From Isoetes taiwanensis (Eukaryota; Streptophyta; Lycopodiopsida; Isoetales; Isoetaceae): DNA of 64,000 nt. Positions 45,554 to 57,234 of the stretch are shown in pieces (position 1 is the first letter of the stretch; each line of letters opens with the position of its first letter). The position numbers and the translations under genes were made by a program. The stretch spans positions 14,804,386-14,868,385 of the forward strand of contig JAJEKV010000003.1 in the NCBI GenBank assembly GCA_021234155.1, read 5' to 3'. The notes below the pieces were generated by a model. That model made no database searches. It had not been told where the DNA came from and saw only the letters and a program-made list of their open reading frames with translations.

Positions 45554-45884
45554 CGGAGGCAATTTTTACACCAACATGTCAGGAATGATCCAATTACCCA
45601 AGGGGCACTGGCATTCGGCGTCAAAAATAGAGTGTGTGTCCGGCAAAACATTGTCTTGGAATCTCAAAAGAAATGTGTATTTTCCCTGACATGCGCTCGT
45701 ATGAAAAAAGCATATTTCCGCTATATTTTCTCCATATAAATATCTTTTTGCCCCCTTAACACAGATTTGAACTCGCAACCTCCCAACTAAAGTCTTGTTG
45801 AATGTGATATACATGTTTCACATATTTCTTATACACATCTAGTACTCTGTTTTCTCTGCACATACTCTGTTTTCTCTGCACAAC
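45546..45884 (+). repeat. Direct repeat D, copy 2
   Basis: Second copy of 44908-45265, separated by the retroelement fragment. A duplication with insertion, or an insertion of a D-X-D unit, would both fit. Confidence 0.88.
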
Positions 45885-48819
45885 AACTTTTTTATAAAAG
45901 TATAGTATGGAGACTTGAACCCTTGACCTCCCACCACTAACCAAACCTTTTACCAACACGATAAGCCTCCTTTCAATGGTCATAATAGTCTCTTGTTCTA
46001 CTTAACCAATATTATCTCTGTTTCTATAGTAAGACTTCTGTCTAATAATTACCCTTCCCTAAAGCAACGTTGTGGTGACAAAAACTCCACCGGACTTGAG
46101 CAACCATGGTGAGGTAGGAATAACCTAAGGGTTCTTACTATCACTGCGGAATGGTTCCCGCAACCGTATCGACGAACTTTCATGTTGAGCGACGGAAGGG
46201 AACTCCTCTGAGGAAGATAGAGACTTCTAAGTTGGATTCTAATCCACTATCACCTTGGATATTCTTTAGGTGACGGAAATAATGTCCACTTATCGACATT
46301 CTTAGACCTATAGCTTTAAATATTTTTTTCCGTTGGTAGATGCCTTGATAACAAAATTTCCTCCAGCCCTGCCATGATTTAATCTATACTACATTCATAT
46401 ACTTTATATTAGACCTTATTCGACATTATATATTAAGGGTTAAGTAAAATTTTATAGATATAACTATAATTAACGTTGTTTCTCTTTAGTGTCTAAGCCT
46501 TGACTCGTCTATTTTCCCAGAGAAAAGATCTCTCTTAGCCCAACCGACTACGGACTGCCATGCAGCACCCCTCTAGGCCATGGGTTTGGATTTCTTTAAT
46601 CCTATCACCCTTCACTACTTCTCGATGGTCGTGTTTCTTTTATGGATCACTCCCCCAGATCATGATACATACTCTGTAACACATAGTAAGTGCTTGTGTT
46701 AGAACCCCCACGACAATATCAACACTTTACTCTAATTAATCTAGAGTACAAACTGTAGTATTATTTTGTGCCAAACTTCACCGCCTATATGGCCATGAGT
46801 ATTTATCTGCACCACACGCATGTCAAAATGGTGGCCTACCTCTTTTGGAGTTGTTCTACCGTAACGGTCCAATGGCATCTAACCATTGTTGACTAGTCAC
46901 CTCCTTCTAGGGTATCTAGATATGGTTGGGGCCAGGTGTTTCCAACCATTACTTTAGTGCCTAAACGTCACTAAGTTCCACAAATGAACTTAGATATTCC
47001 AAGGGATTATGTGAATATCCCAAAGGACAATACCACTTAAAGAACTCTTAAGAAAGGCTTCTTCTATTAAAAAGGTTCTCGGTGAATTCAATCCACCATG
47101 TTGTCTTAGGAAATGGAAGTCTTCTTCCCTAAGCCATGCACCAAACCTTTAAAGAGCTTTTCATCTCTTGCTGCCTTTCAAGCCGGAAATCTATCTTTGC
47201 ATGTTGAAAAAGACCACCCTTCAAGTCATGCCACTCATCCAAAGGTTGTGGAGGTAATAACCTTCCCATTCGGGCCGCTAAATATCATGAACAAGGGGTC
47301 CTTCATCAATACGTTTTCTACGTCCAGGGCCAATTTTCGTCACCCCGACCCTTGAAGTGTGTTGCTTATCAATTTCCACATTGCTCATTGACTATGCACG
47401 TGATACAATGTATACAATTCACCCTTTTGTTGTGACCCTTATTCTGTAGGGTCACCAATCCATTTACTCCTCGTTTCCCTACTTCTGGATTTAGCATTCC
47501 TTCCCCGTGAGTAAGGTAATTCTCAGAATATATGGACGATTGGGTCATATAATCTCACCCCATCTACTCTATATACCTCGTCTTGGTTCTTATGGGGACT
47601 TCGAGCTGGTATGTATTGGCCTCTTGTCGGTTATCCCTAAAGGTATAACTGGCAAAGTCACCCTTCTAATCTTCTTCCATTATTGGAAGGGATATTTCAT
47701 ACATCCTGCTATTCCCACACCCACTTGATATTTTCAACATATAACGCTGAATCGATTCATTGGTATCTATAATCTTTGAGTAGTTAACCTCTCATTATCT
47801 GTTATTTCAATTATCCTCAGGATGTTTTGAATGTAACATCACCGTATATGCTAGACTTACTCTAGCTATTTTCCCTGATTTAAACTCTTTGCATATCCCT
47901 TAGTACAATGTATCTAAGATAGTCAACTCCAACCATTGGGATAACTTGAATGCTTATCTCTGGTAGATCATACCTAACCCAATATCTTCATATATAAGCA
48001 TATCATCATGCTTATTCTTTAAATCTTGTCCAAGTAATATTTCACTCGCCTTATACGAATATTCTACTATCTTCCAATATGACATACACCTTACTGTCAC
48101 AATCGACATCCTTGATATCCTCACTAATGTAGTATTTGATACTACTAAATCCTTCCGACATCCACGACCACTACCCTGCTATTATGTGATATAGTAACAT
48201 GTGTTATAATCCACTACCATATAACAATATAGTGGATGATGATATTATCCACCAAAAATTCAACTTCTTGTTGCCGCAAACATATTTTCTCAATTCATTT
48301 ATCTTGTACCATATACATGTTATGGTTTTGACACCATACTTTTTAGACTCTCTAACCCTAGTTCGACTTGATCCTCAAGCTCTAGTCACAAATTCCATAG
48401 TGAGAGAGGCCACCCTAAGTTCCTAGTGGGCATTTGTAAAGTCTACTATAGGAAGTCTTATCTTCATTATTTCTGTATTCATACGGACTGTGAACTAAAA
48501 GTTCTCTTACTCACCCTTTCCTTTTGTTGTTATGCCATTAAATGATCCTAGTACGCATATACCAACGCGGAGCTACTCCTCGGGATACACACACAATACC
48601 AAGTCCAGAGCACACTCTCCTTGGTGGGGTTCATTGGGCACCTACCTTGTTTATATTCCACACTTTGGGCTACTCAAAGTATCCATTCAACTTCCCTATA
48701 ATTGAAATGCTGGTTACAACAACTTTCAAGCTACCCTCGTATCACTCTTGTCATGTGGGTACATTACTACGTTCCCCGCTATTGTCCAGTCTTCTATTCT
48801 GTGCCCCTTTGCTCCTAGA
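45885..48819. other. Non-coding, probably retroelement-derived DNA
   Basis: About 2.9 kb without a believable gene on either strand. Its base composition and phrasing (short pyrimidine-rich runs and many CCxxxTT phrases) continue after the DNA transposon at 57007-57230, showing that the transposon inserted into this sequence. It may be an LTR or leader of another retroelement in minus orientation. Confidence 0.4.
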
Positions 48820-48863
48820 ATAGAGTTGCATTTGAAACGGGAGTGTTGCACAACTCCCGTTTC
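48820..48863 (+). repeat. Left terminal inverted repeat with subterminal hairpin
   Basis: ATAGAGTTGCATTTGAAACG pairs with the right end. Directly inside, GAAACGGGAG...CTCCCGTTTC (48834-48863) forms a perfect 10-base hairpin around TGTTGCACAA. Confidence 0.75.
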
Positions 48864-49171
48864 AAAGATTCCCTGTAAAAAACACAACATGATCCAGAAA
48901 GTGATCTTTTTGGGCTGAGGTTGAGATTCTTCAATAGTTCAATTTTTTTTTACCCTAATTTTGGCACCTCATGCAGGGGAGAACTTGTTTTTGTAAAACA
49001 ACATACTTGAAAAGGGCAAATTTTAGAAATGCAATGTAAATCTATCAAAGTATTAGAAAAAAAACCATCAATTGTGGGATGAAAAAAAATATATATTTCG
49101 GTTATTTTGGTAACACATCAAATTTGAGTGGTGTTGTAATGCTAACAATAATTTATTAATCAGTTTTGAAT

Positions 49172-52100
49172 TCAAAGGTCCAAGATATACTCGTCATCAC
49201 CCTTCTTGCTTGATTCAGGCTCTTCTTTTGATGTCGACTGCTGCTTGTCCGGTGAATTAACCCGTTCTTCTTCAGCTTTGTCTTCTGGATTAACAACTGG
49301 AGCAACTTCTTTTAGCTCTACAAAAACAACCTCTTCGTCAACAGAGCTCGTGAAAGGTGGCTGAATCTCTGATGATGTCATCTTGGCATAATCAGATGAG
49401 GATTTGGCGCCTAGCTCTTGATTCTCACCAGGAAGGTTTGGTAAGACAGCCAATCTCATCTTAATGAAGTTCACAGCCTCCTTGTCTATGTCCACAACCA
49501 CACAATTTCGGCCCTTCTTGAGTGCACATGCAATGGTGGTACCAGAGCCAGAGAACGCATCAAGCACCCAATCTCACGGGCGAAAAACATGTCAATGAGA
49601 TGGTTGATGAGTTTTTGGGGCTTCTGATAGTGGTTCACAATTCTGCCCTATGCACTCGGGTCTTGCAGCTTCTGTAACACTGCAGGAAACTCTAAAACAT
49701 TTGAGAAGTCAGTGCAGGCAGAAGTGTTGAAATGCTCCATGGTCCTCTTGCCATCGAAGCTCCAGTAACCAACGTGCAGATATTCCACTTTGCTTAACAG
49801 CCTGGGGCCTCCACCATGATAATTTATATTCATTTTGTACCTTCAAGAGAAAGGTCAGTGGTCAGCAACAAAAGAAAATAACAAGTAGTATATTCCAGAA
49901 TACGAAGCGTACCAGACTAAGTTCTAGTAACCAGCTTGGTCAGGAGATCCAAAGTGATTTTTGAAGCTGGCTTCGACAAGACCAGCTTGCATACTGGAGT
50001 GAAATACCACTAACCGCCAGTGTCTAGCTGTAGTGATCTTCATTAAGCCTTTTATGAATTCATTGAAATCCGCATGCTTAAAAGGGATGTCATCGTATCG
50101 ACTGTCTTTAATCTTGAAGCCGTAGGGAATGTCAGCAATGATTAGCGTGAAATCTTGTGGCTTCACACTCGCTACAAGCTTGGTGCAGTCCCCATATACA
50201 ATTGAGTAAAGATTGTTTTGGTCGAATAAAGTAAACGTTTCATAGTGCGTTTCTGCGACCTCTACAATCCAACGCTCTGCCAAAGTTCTTTCTTCCCGAG
50301 CAATCCTTACCAGGTGCATGAAACCTTCTGGTAGGTCCTTGATTTTCTTCTTACTCTACAAATCCACAAAATAATTAGAACATTTACAAATCTATGCTAC
50401 CTAAATGCCCAAAGCAGGCTTACCCAGCCTTCAAAATTTGGAGCGTACTGAATAATTCTCTCGTCAGATGTAGCAATAGGATAAAGCTCCTTGCACCGTT
50501 CCCATGTTTGCACATTCAATTGTTCCATCAAACATGTTTGACATGTAATGACGTTCTTCTGGCTGCAACATCCAAACCAAGAATTACATCAGGGACACGT
50601 CTACAGAAGAACCTTATCGCAATCACAAAACAACACCACATCAAACAAGAAAAGCCAAAGTGTATTCCGGAATACACTTTGGCTAACGCGTAAAACCAAA
50701 GTGTATTCCGGAATACACTTTGGCTATACACTTTGGCTTTACTGCCGGAATACACTTTGGCTTTACTGTTTAAGCCAAAGTGTATTCCGGAATACACTTT
50801 GGCTTTGCTTCAGTTTCTCAGCGTTGCAGACGGATTTGTAAAGCTAAAGTTTTAGGACTGTACAGAGCGTTGACACAAAAGACTAAACTTTCTAAAAGAC
50901 TTACTTGTGCAACTCCTTCGACATTTCTTCTAAAGTAAATTCCTTGTCCACAACCTTTTGCAGTAACATTTCTAACAAAGGAATGTCTGTAAATCCTTGA
51001 AGCTCTCTCCAGACAGTGATAGTCATTTCTTTTTTTGGAACATCGGATCCTTTTTTTTTGTCTGTCACCTTGCCCTTACTTTTGAGGTCTCCGCGCTCGA
51101 ACATATTAAAAATTTCATTTTGCAAATCCCATATCTAAACATGGTAACAAGTGGCGTTAGTACAATGTATTCTGGAATAGAATGCTGGGACTAGCTACTT
51201 GAAATAAAATGCAGACATACCCTTCCTTCTCTAAAAGCAAGCTGGAACCAGTTGTCATGGGCAATAAGAGAGGTCCTTTTGTTGTCCTCGTCGTACTTTA
51301 GACAACACTCTATGGCACACGCCTCTTTGAGATCCAAGGAGTATGCTGGCTTCTTTAGGTCGTCGCCATATTTTTCTTTAAATATAAGAAATTCTCTGTG
51401 CATAAACCTTATTTTGTCCACGAAGCTCATCTTCAATTTGTACTCGTTGTCCGCATTGTGGGTGTTGGCAACGATCTTAGCTTCTTCGTCAGTAAGGCCA
51501 CAATATACTGCACAAAGAACCGTCAGATACCTCGCGTTGAACTTCTCCTTGTACAGTTGCCTCCTTGCTTTGAAGCTGTGGTTCCCCCCTAACATATAAT
51601 GCGTATAGGTATCCGCATTTTCCTTGTCATACTGGGCGGGGTCAATGGCCTGTCAACTAGCACAACTATAGGAGCTACATGAGCATACGGATTGCTCCTA
51701 ATCCTGTCCTTCAAGTTCCTTAAATGATCTGCATAAATCTTCCGAACTTGAAGAGGTCTCTCACCGTTTTCGTTCTTTGGTGGCAGCTTCATTGATGTTA
51801 CTTGCAAGTATATTACACCTTGCACAAGCTTTTCCCTGTTTATTGCTGCCATTTTTTCTGAGGTCTTGTCGACCTTCTTTTCTTTAATAGCCACACCAGG
51901 GGCTTTGTTTTTTCCTCTTGCCTTCTTTTGTTTTGGTTCTTCTTCTGGCTCTTCCCACTAATGCCTGAGTTCTCTTCTTAGCTGGCTCTTTAGCAGCAAC
52001 AGTGTTTCGTGGCACTGGCCTTCGTGGCTCTTGCTCCACAAAATCCTCTTTGCTCCCTTCATTATCAGATGGGCTGCTAGTGCCTTCCACTAGTTCTTCC

Positions 52101-52531
52101 TCTGTGTCATTGATTGTAAAGTCTTCACTAAACGAAGAACTTACAGTGTGTACTATGGACAACAGTGTTTGTTTGTTTATATAGTGTGCCACATACTTGT
52201 AAAGTGGAGTTGGTTGTATCCTAGTCAACCTCAACATAGCCTCATCAAGAACAAAGATCCCCTGTGATGTATTAAATGACAGCCTACCACGCTGTCCAGA
52301 CTGCCCAGCAACACTTTCAACACTCTTTATATGGCCCATGCACTGGAATTCGACGTCGTCGTAACGTTTCTGTCCTGGACTCTTACAGACGTGCAAGAAT
52401 GTGAGTGTGGAGTACTTGGCCCCATGGGCTCTAGTAAAGAACCACTGAGTTTGGAAACATTCGTAGATAGTTGGTTCAGATGGACCACCCAGATTCTTCG
52501 GCGGCTGGTGCTTCTTTCTGACAAGCTTCAC
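49172..52531 (-). pseudogene. ParB-like domain plus N6/N4-type DNA methyltransferase (cargo of the 8.2-kb element)
   Basis: Minus-strand gene with introns. Order: N-terminal region (52531-51960) ending in a Lys/Arg-rich stretch. ParB-like domain (51890-51390) with INREKLVQGVIYLQV, IYADHLRNLKDRIRSN, VAPIVVLVD, GGNHSFKARRQL (GxHR position, Arg replaced by Ser) and EEAKIVANTHN. Helical middle (51130-50430). Methyltransferase with TLIIADIPYGF (50155-50123; motif IV, D-I-P-Y), NHYQKPQKLINHLIDMF (49630) and LDAFSGSGTT (49565-49538; motif I) plus CVVVDID. An acidic tail ends at 49172. The permuted motif order is that of beta-class amino-methyltransferases. Frameshifts near 51890 and 51610, a stop near 49650 and a frame change near 49568 break the frame. 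The two palindrome arrays sit in an intron and before the start. Confidence 0.82.
50653..50804. promoter_or_regulatory. Intronic palindrome cluster of the methyltransferase gene
   Basis: Full GTATTCCGGAATAC cores start at 50662, 50702 and 50782, the outer two extended to perfect 32-base palindromes with AGCCAAAG/CTTTGGCT arms. Half-sites lie at about 50724 and 50745. Spacing is 40, then 80 bp. The cluster lies in the intron between exons ending near 50905 and starting near 50565. Confidence 0.9.
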
Positions 52532-52710
52532 GATGTTCTTAGCAGGTTGCTTCTGGGCAGGGTTTTGGCTGTAGCAATGGTGTCGTTAGCAAACAGAAAC
52601 TAGAGCAGGATAACCAGCTAAAGTAACAAAAACGGGGAAAAAACAAGCGTTTCGACACTTAAAACAAGGAAAAACATTGCAATCCTTGACTTCTAAAGCC
52701 CTAAAAGTAA

Positions 52711-53061
52711 GCAAAAGTATATTCCCGAATACACTTTTGCCGCACAAAGTGAAGCAAAATGTATTCCCGAATACACTTTTCCTTAGACTGTTTAGCCAAA
52801 ATGTACTCGGGAATACACCTTGGCTTTCACTGTTAAGCCAAAGTGTATTCCGGAATACACTTTGGCTTTTACTGTTAAGCCAAAGTGTATTCCCGAATAC
52901 ACTTTGGCGGGATTGCCAAAGTGTATTCCGGAATACACTTTGGTTTGACGGGATTGCCAAAGTGTATTCCCGAATACACTTAGGCTTTCGTTGGTAGGCA
53001 AAAGTGTATTCCGGAATACACTTTGGCTTACCAATGAAAGCAAAAATGTATTCGGGAATAT
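52711..53061. promoter_or_regulatory. Array of nine palindromes between the divergent genes, about 42-bp period
   Basis: Cores of the type GTATTCCSGAATAC start at 52719, 52761, 52803, 52845, 52887, 52923, 52964, 53006 and 53048. Spacings are 42, 42, 42, 42, 36, 41, 42 and 42 bp. Centres alternate between CCGG, CCCG and CGGG. Most have CAAA..TTTG arms. The array lies between the methyltransferase start (52531) and the plus-strand transposase (53478). Confidence 0.93.
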
Positions 53062-53332
53062 ATTTTGGCTTAACAGAAGGACAGTACGTCTAACTTGAAT
53101 GATTAAAAGCACGTACAAATGACAAGTCGCACTAACCTGTCCATGGTATGCCTATGCAATTCGGAATACAGCTCGAGCGGAAATTTGCAGAGGCGCTGGG
53201 TCTGGCGACTGGAGCTGCGGAAGTCGAATACAAAAGTGAGGGCGCATTTTTTTCCTTTTAAAGATACGCTGACATGTTTGCCCAAGTTCTATATGAAATC
53301 GAATACAGTACGTTGTACTGGCCACTCGCTGT

Positions 53333-53417
53333 GTATTCCGGAATACATTTGCAGTTTCTTTTTGTCTTCTGCTTTTCCTTTCCTTCGCTGCACAACTCGA
53401 TTTGTATTCCCGAATAC
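53333..53417. promoter_or_regulatory. Two isolated palindromes upstream of the DUF7869 gene
   Basis: GTATTCCGGAATAC at 53333 and GTATTCCCGAATAC at 53404, 71 bp apart, within the probable leader or first intron of the plus-strand gene; a splice acceptor TTTTGCAG lies at 53461-53468. Confidence 0.85.
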
Positions 53418-53477
53418 AAAATGCACACCACTTCTGTGTTTTACTTACGTCTAACAAATGTTTTGCAGCTTCGTAAG

Positions 53478-56400
53478 ATGGTTAACCGCGTGCTGAACAC
53501 GCTACCACCACCTTTTGTAGCATCTAATTCGTCCAGTTCGGAGGGAGCCCTAGTTCAGGACGTTGTTTGTCATGATACCACCTCTTCTCCATCTCGTTTC
53601 TCAGCAACCTCCTCGTTGCTTGTCTTCGACACTCCGAGTCCAGAAACAAACAGGCTGCCACAACCCTTCCAGCCGTCACCAAGTCCTGTACAAAACAGAC
53701 TGCCCCCTCCATTCATTCCATCACCACCTGTACGTAACATGCTTCCACTACCCTTTGTTCCTTCCCCTGAAAGTGCAAAGGCTCCACATGCAAAGGTTAC
53801 TCGGAACAGGCTCCCCCCACCCTTTGTCGTATCTCCAACACCAAGTAGAAGTGCAAGGTCTGCTGCACGGTCTGAAGAATACGAGATTCACCACAACTTC
53901 TCTCAATATGACTTCAACACAAATGAGGATGATGTTGCAGCTTCAACACCTCTACACACAAATATTGTGACACATGGGTTTGCAGAGTTTCAAAGTGCAG
54001 TAAGAGATATGTTTGCAAGAACTCCTCAACAAGATGCTGCCACAACATCTGCTACCACATTAGGTTATGGCCCATCTCCCACATTTAACACCGTGCCTCC
54101 GCCTTTTCCGGGAACAGCTTCACGAGGCCTCTTTTCCTCTAGAAACACACCAGTGAGGGTAGAGGAGGCCACTCCAAGAGTAGAACTCTCGTCCGAAGAT
54201 GAAGGCAACAATGACCAACGAGATTACATGTTCTCCAGCCAAAGTACCCAGAAATTCAGGGTGGATTATGGATTGAGAGCATGTTCATCTGTGAGAAGGA
54301 AAAACCTTATGGACGAGAACAAAATGAGGAGAATTCTAAGAACTACTAGATGCTGCTCATTGGGTTGCATCACCAAATTGAACATGGCTAAACTTCGTGA
54401 AATTAGAAACAGGTACAGTTCGATGACATTATCAGATCAAAATGCCTACTTGGCATATAGTGTAAGGCCAGACCGCAAAACATTCTTGCACTACATTAGA
54501 GGTGAACAAGTGTGCCAGAAATGTTTTATGATTGGATAAAGTCCCTGCAATTGATGATCACTGCGGGCCAGGAAGAGTTATAACAATGCACGCCTTAGGT
54601 GCTGTAGCTTGGATGGAGAAATATTTTAGAGAGACATGTGAAAAGCTGCCAAATAGTAAAATGTATCATTTGACAGACAACATCACAAAAAAAGATGTCT
54701 TCAACCAGTACAAAGAAACATGCACTCAGTCTCAACACATCTCTTACTCTCACTTCACTAGACTGTGGAAAGTTCAGTTTGGTCTTGTGAAAATTCCCCG
54801 AAAACATAGGATGTCTGTGTGCTCAACGTGTGCAGAATTGAAGAGCCAAAAAGAAACTGCAAAGACAGAGGTCGAAAAAAGTAAGTTGAAGTTCTTCATT
54901 CTCTAACTTGTTTCAAAGAATTGTTTTGACCTGAATTCTTGAACAGATATCGTGCAACAGAAGCTTGCTAGACACCGTGACCAACAAGCAGCCGAGAGAA
55001 GGAAGCTTGCTAAGCACAGGAAAAAAGCTCTTGAACGTCCACTGCAGTATATGTCTGTTGTGATTGATGGGATGGATCAGAAAAAGACTACTATTCCTCA
55101 TTTCTTGAATATTCCTAAAGATGTGCTAGAGGAATGCTTTGTTAAGGTCCACCTTGTTGGAGCTATGGTCTTCAAAGGAAGTCTAAAGTGCAATGTCTTT
55201 TTGACGTATCCTAACTTGCATGGTGACCCGAACCTCACTGTTACAATTCTTAATAAGGTGCTTTGTGAGCAAGAGCAATTACCTCCAGTGCTCTACCTGC
55301 AGCTTGACAACACTAACAGGGAGAACAAGAATCAAACACACTTTGCTTACTGTGCCATGCTAGTGGAGCTAGGGATCTTCAAAAAAGTCAAGCTTGGATT
55401 CTTACTTGTAGGGCACACTCATGATCAGATAGACCAGATGTTCAGCAGATTTTCTGTTCGTCTAAGAAGGAAGAAGGCTTTTTGTCTTCCTACTTTGGTT
55501 CGAATCATTGAAGACTCTTACACTCCCATGCCAGTGGTTGAGCTTCTAGTGGAGACTGCTGACTTTAGGGAATTTGTTTTCTCTCGACGTGGCTCTAGAG
55601 AAGAAGCTGTGAATAAGTTGAACGATATTACGTTTCAACACCACATCAAGTTTTACTTGAAGGATGGACAGAGTTTTTTACAAGGGAAGAAATACACCAC
55701 TACTAAAGACTGGAGTCCACCAGAGGGGTTGCGCTTCCTTAAGTATATTCCTGACACTTGCTTAGTAGAACGTGCTGAGCAGCTTCCTCTCAAAAACCCA
55801 AAAGAGTCAAAGCAGCAGAAAAGCACCCCGGTTAACTCCTTAAAAGCAATTGAAAGTGGAATTTCTGCGGGCTTTAAGTACTTCTTAGAAGAAGACCAAA
55901 TGTGGTGGAGAAGCTTCTTTGCTGAACAAACGATTGTGAATCAAAACTTAGCTCTAAGGCAAATGGAGGAAGCTTTCCATTGGCCTAATGCCTTCCACGA
56001 ACTCCAGAACCAGGCAGGCCCAGTAGCACCAGTAGCACCACCAGTACAGGAAGACGAGGATCGGGTCATGCACCTCGGGCCAAGACGCAAAAATGAGCCT
56101 GCAGGTGATATCACAGAAATTACCAAAGGTATGTTGATTGCTACTCCGACTGAGGACGATGATAAAGGGCGGCCTTTCTGGATAGCAAAAGTACTTGACA
56201 CAGTCAAAGAGGAAGGCTTGGTGACTAAACTCAAGATTCACTGGATGGCTATACGTTCAGAAAATGCTTTTGAAGGCAGATATGATTTAGAAATGAAAAG
56301 TCAAGGCAAGGGGAAAAAACTCAAGAGAGTGGGTAATAGGGATGAGCTAGACTTACGCAAAGTGAGTATTCTATGTTATGATTTCAAATTGAAATCTGAC

Positions 56401-56634
56401 AATCGTTTACGCCAGAGAACAATCAATTTACTTAAGAAGGCATGTAGCTACGAGGAAGAAGATGAAGAAGAGGGTGGTAATGCTTCAGCCTCTGTTGACA
56501 GTGACGAGGAAGATAACTCGAGCACTTCCTCATGCGACAGCGAAAGAAGCGAAGGTGACGAAGATGGCATAAATGAGGATGAAAATGTGTTGGATCCCTC
56601 TGTGATCACTCCTCACACTTTTGTACATAACTAA
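53478..56634 (+). CDS. DUF7869-type protein, probable transposase of the 8.2-kb element
   Basis: ATG at 53478 after an acceptor TTTTGCAG. The N-terminal 230 residues are Pro/Ser-rich with repeated NRLPPPF-like phrases. CCSLGC...CQKCF is a Cys-rich segment (54345-54525). A one-base frameshift at about 54530 leads to ...AVAWMEKYFRETCEKLPN, HRMSVCSTCAEL, and an intron 54881-54946 (GTAAG/AACAG). The core reads VVIDGMDQKKTTIPHF, VLYLQLDNTNRENKN and FLLVGHTHDQIDQMF. Conserved acids in DGMDQ, LDN and HTHDxID suggest an RNase H-like DDE/D nuclease; that is inference. A small beta-barrel-like domain (GMLIATPTEDDDKGRPFWIA, residues near 56130) and an acidic tail end it at TAA 56632-56634. Apart from the one shift it is open. 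Confidence 0.75.
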
Positions 56635-56964
56635 GTCTTGTAAAAAGACTGTAAATTTTATAAGTGAATGTGAAGATTTTGTCTTCAATTTTTGAAAATA
56701 CTACAATTTCAGTTGTAAACTTCACTTAAAGTTTTGGTTAAAATATATGTTCCCTCAAATTAGAGGTTCTCTCTAAAAACATACTTCATCCAAATTCTTA
56801 TTGCTAGAAAAGTGTCACTTTGAAATAGCTAATTCTCTCATTGCACAACAAAATTAGTGATTTTGGGGGGGGTCAAGATACAGTTTTATGTCTCTCTTTT
56901 TTTTAACCTCATTTTAGCCCTTTTTTGAAAAAAAAAAGGAATCTTCGAGGAATATTCCTTTTGC
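56635..56964. other. 3' flank inside the 8.2-kb element
   Basis: AT-rich, no ORF. It contains likely polyadenylation-type AATAAA-poor T runs and a G run (GGGGGGG near 56866). Confidence 0.5.
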
Positions 56965-57006
56965 TCCCGTTTCAACGATCCCCTCTCGTTTCTATTGCAA
57001 CTCTGT
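56965..57006 (-). repeat. Right terminal inverted repeat
   Basis: The reverse complement reads ACAGAGTTGCAATAGAAACG, matching the left end at 17 of 20 positions. CTCCCGTTTCAACGATCCCC just inside repeats the left-end phrase CTCCCGTTTCAAAGATTCCC in direct orientation. Confidence 0.75.
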
Positions 57007-57234
57007 TCTAGAGGAGACACGATGTGTTCCATTCCCTTAACGTGTACCATGCATGATGGGCATGCATTTGCCCAACCTCATTAAGCATATTCACGTGACC
57101 ACATTCTCGTCTTACTCATGCATACCCTTGCATCTTTATTGCACATCTCAGGAACGTCAACTCCTTATGAAACGCAACGTATCCGTAATTTCATAATCCC
57201 TAGTTTATGGATAGTATATCGCCTTCTTTTAGCA

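Larger units (their letters stand above)
48820..57006. mobile_element. 8.2-kb DNA transposon with DUF7869-type protein and ParB-methyltransferase
   Basis: Terminal inverted repeats AYAGAGTTGCAWTWGAAACG at both ends, with a possible 6-bp duplication (CCTAGA at 48814, TCTAGA at 57007). Two divergent genes lie inside: ParB-like/methyltransferase on minus (52531 to 49172) and a DUF7869-type protein on plus (53478 to 56634). Between and within them lie regular arrays of GTATTCCSGAATAC palindromes. The superfamily is not one I can name with confidence; the transposase is neither hAT, MULE, CACTA nor Harbinger in sequence. Edges are good to a few bases. Confidence 0.75.

Noticed and set aside
44441-45983. 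Short minus-strand ORFs near direct repeat D
   Set aside because: No domain likeness; the same frame appears in both copies only because the DNA is duplicated.
45885-48819. A protein-coding gene on either strand
   Set aside because: Only short frames without family likeness or splice support.
49172-52531. Bacterial contamination explaining the ParB-methylase gene
   Set aside because: The gene has GT-AG introns, AT-rich plant-like flanks, terminal inverted repeats and a eukaryotic-type partner gene.
52711-53061. CRISPR-like array
   Set aside because: Units are palindromic cores at a 42-bp period with similar, not unique, linkers, in a eukaryotic transposon and without cas genes.
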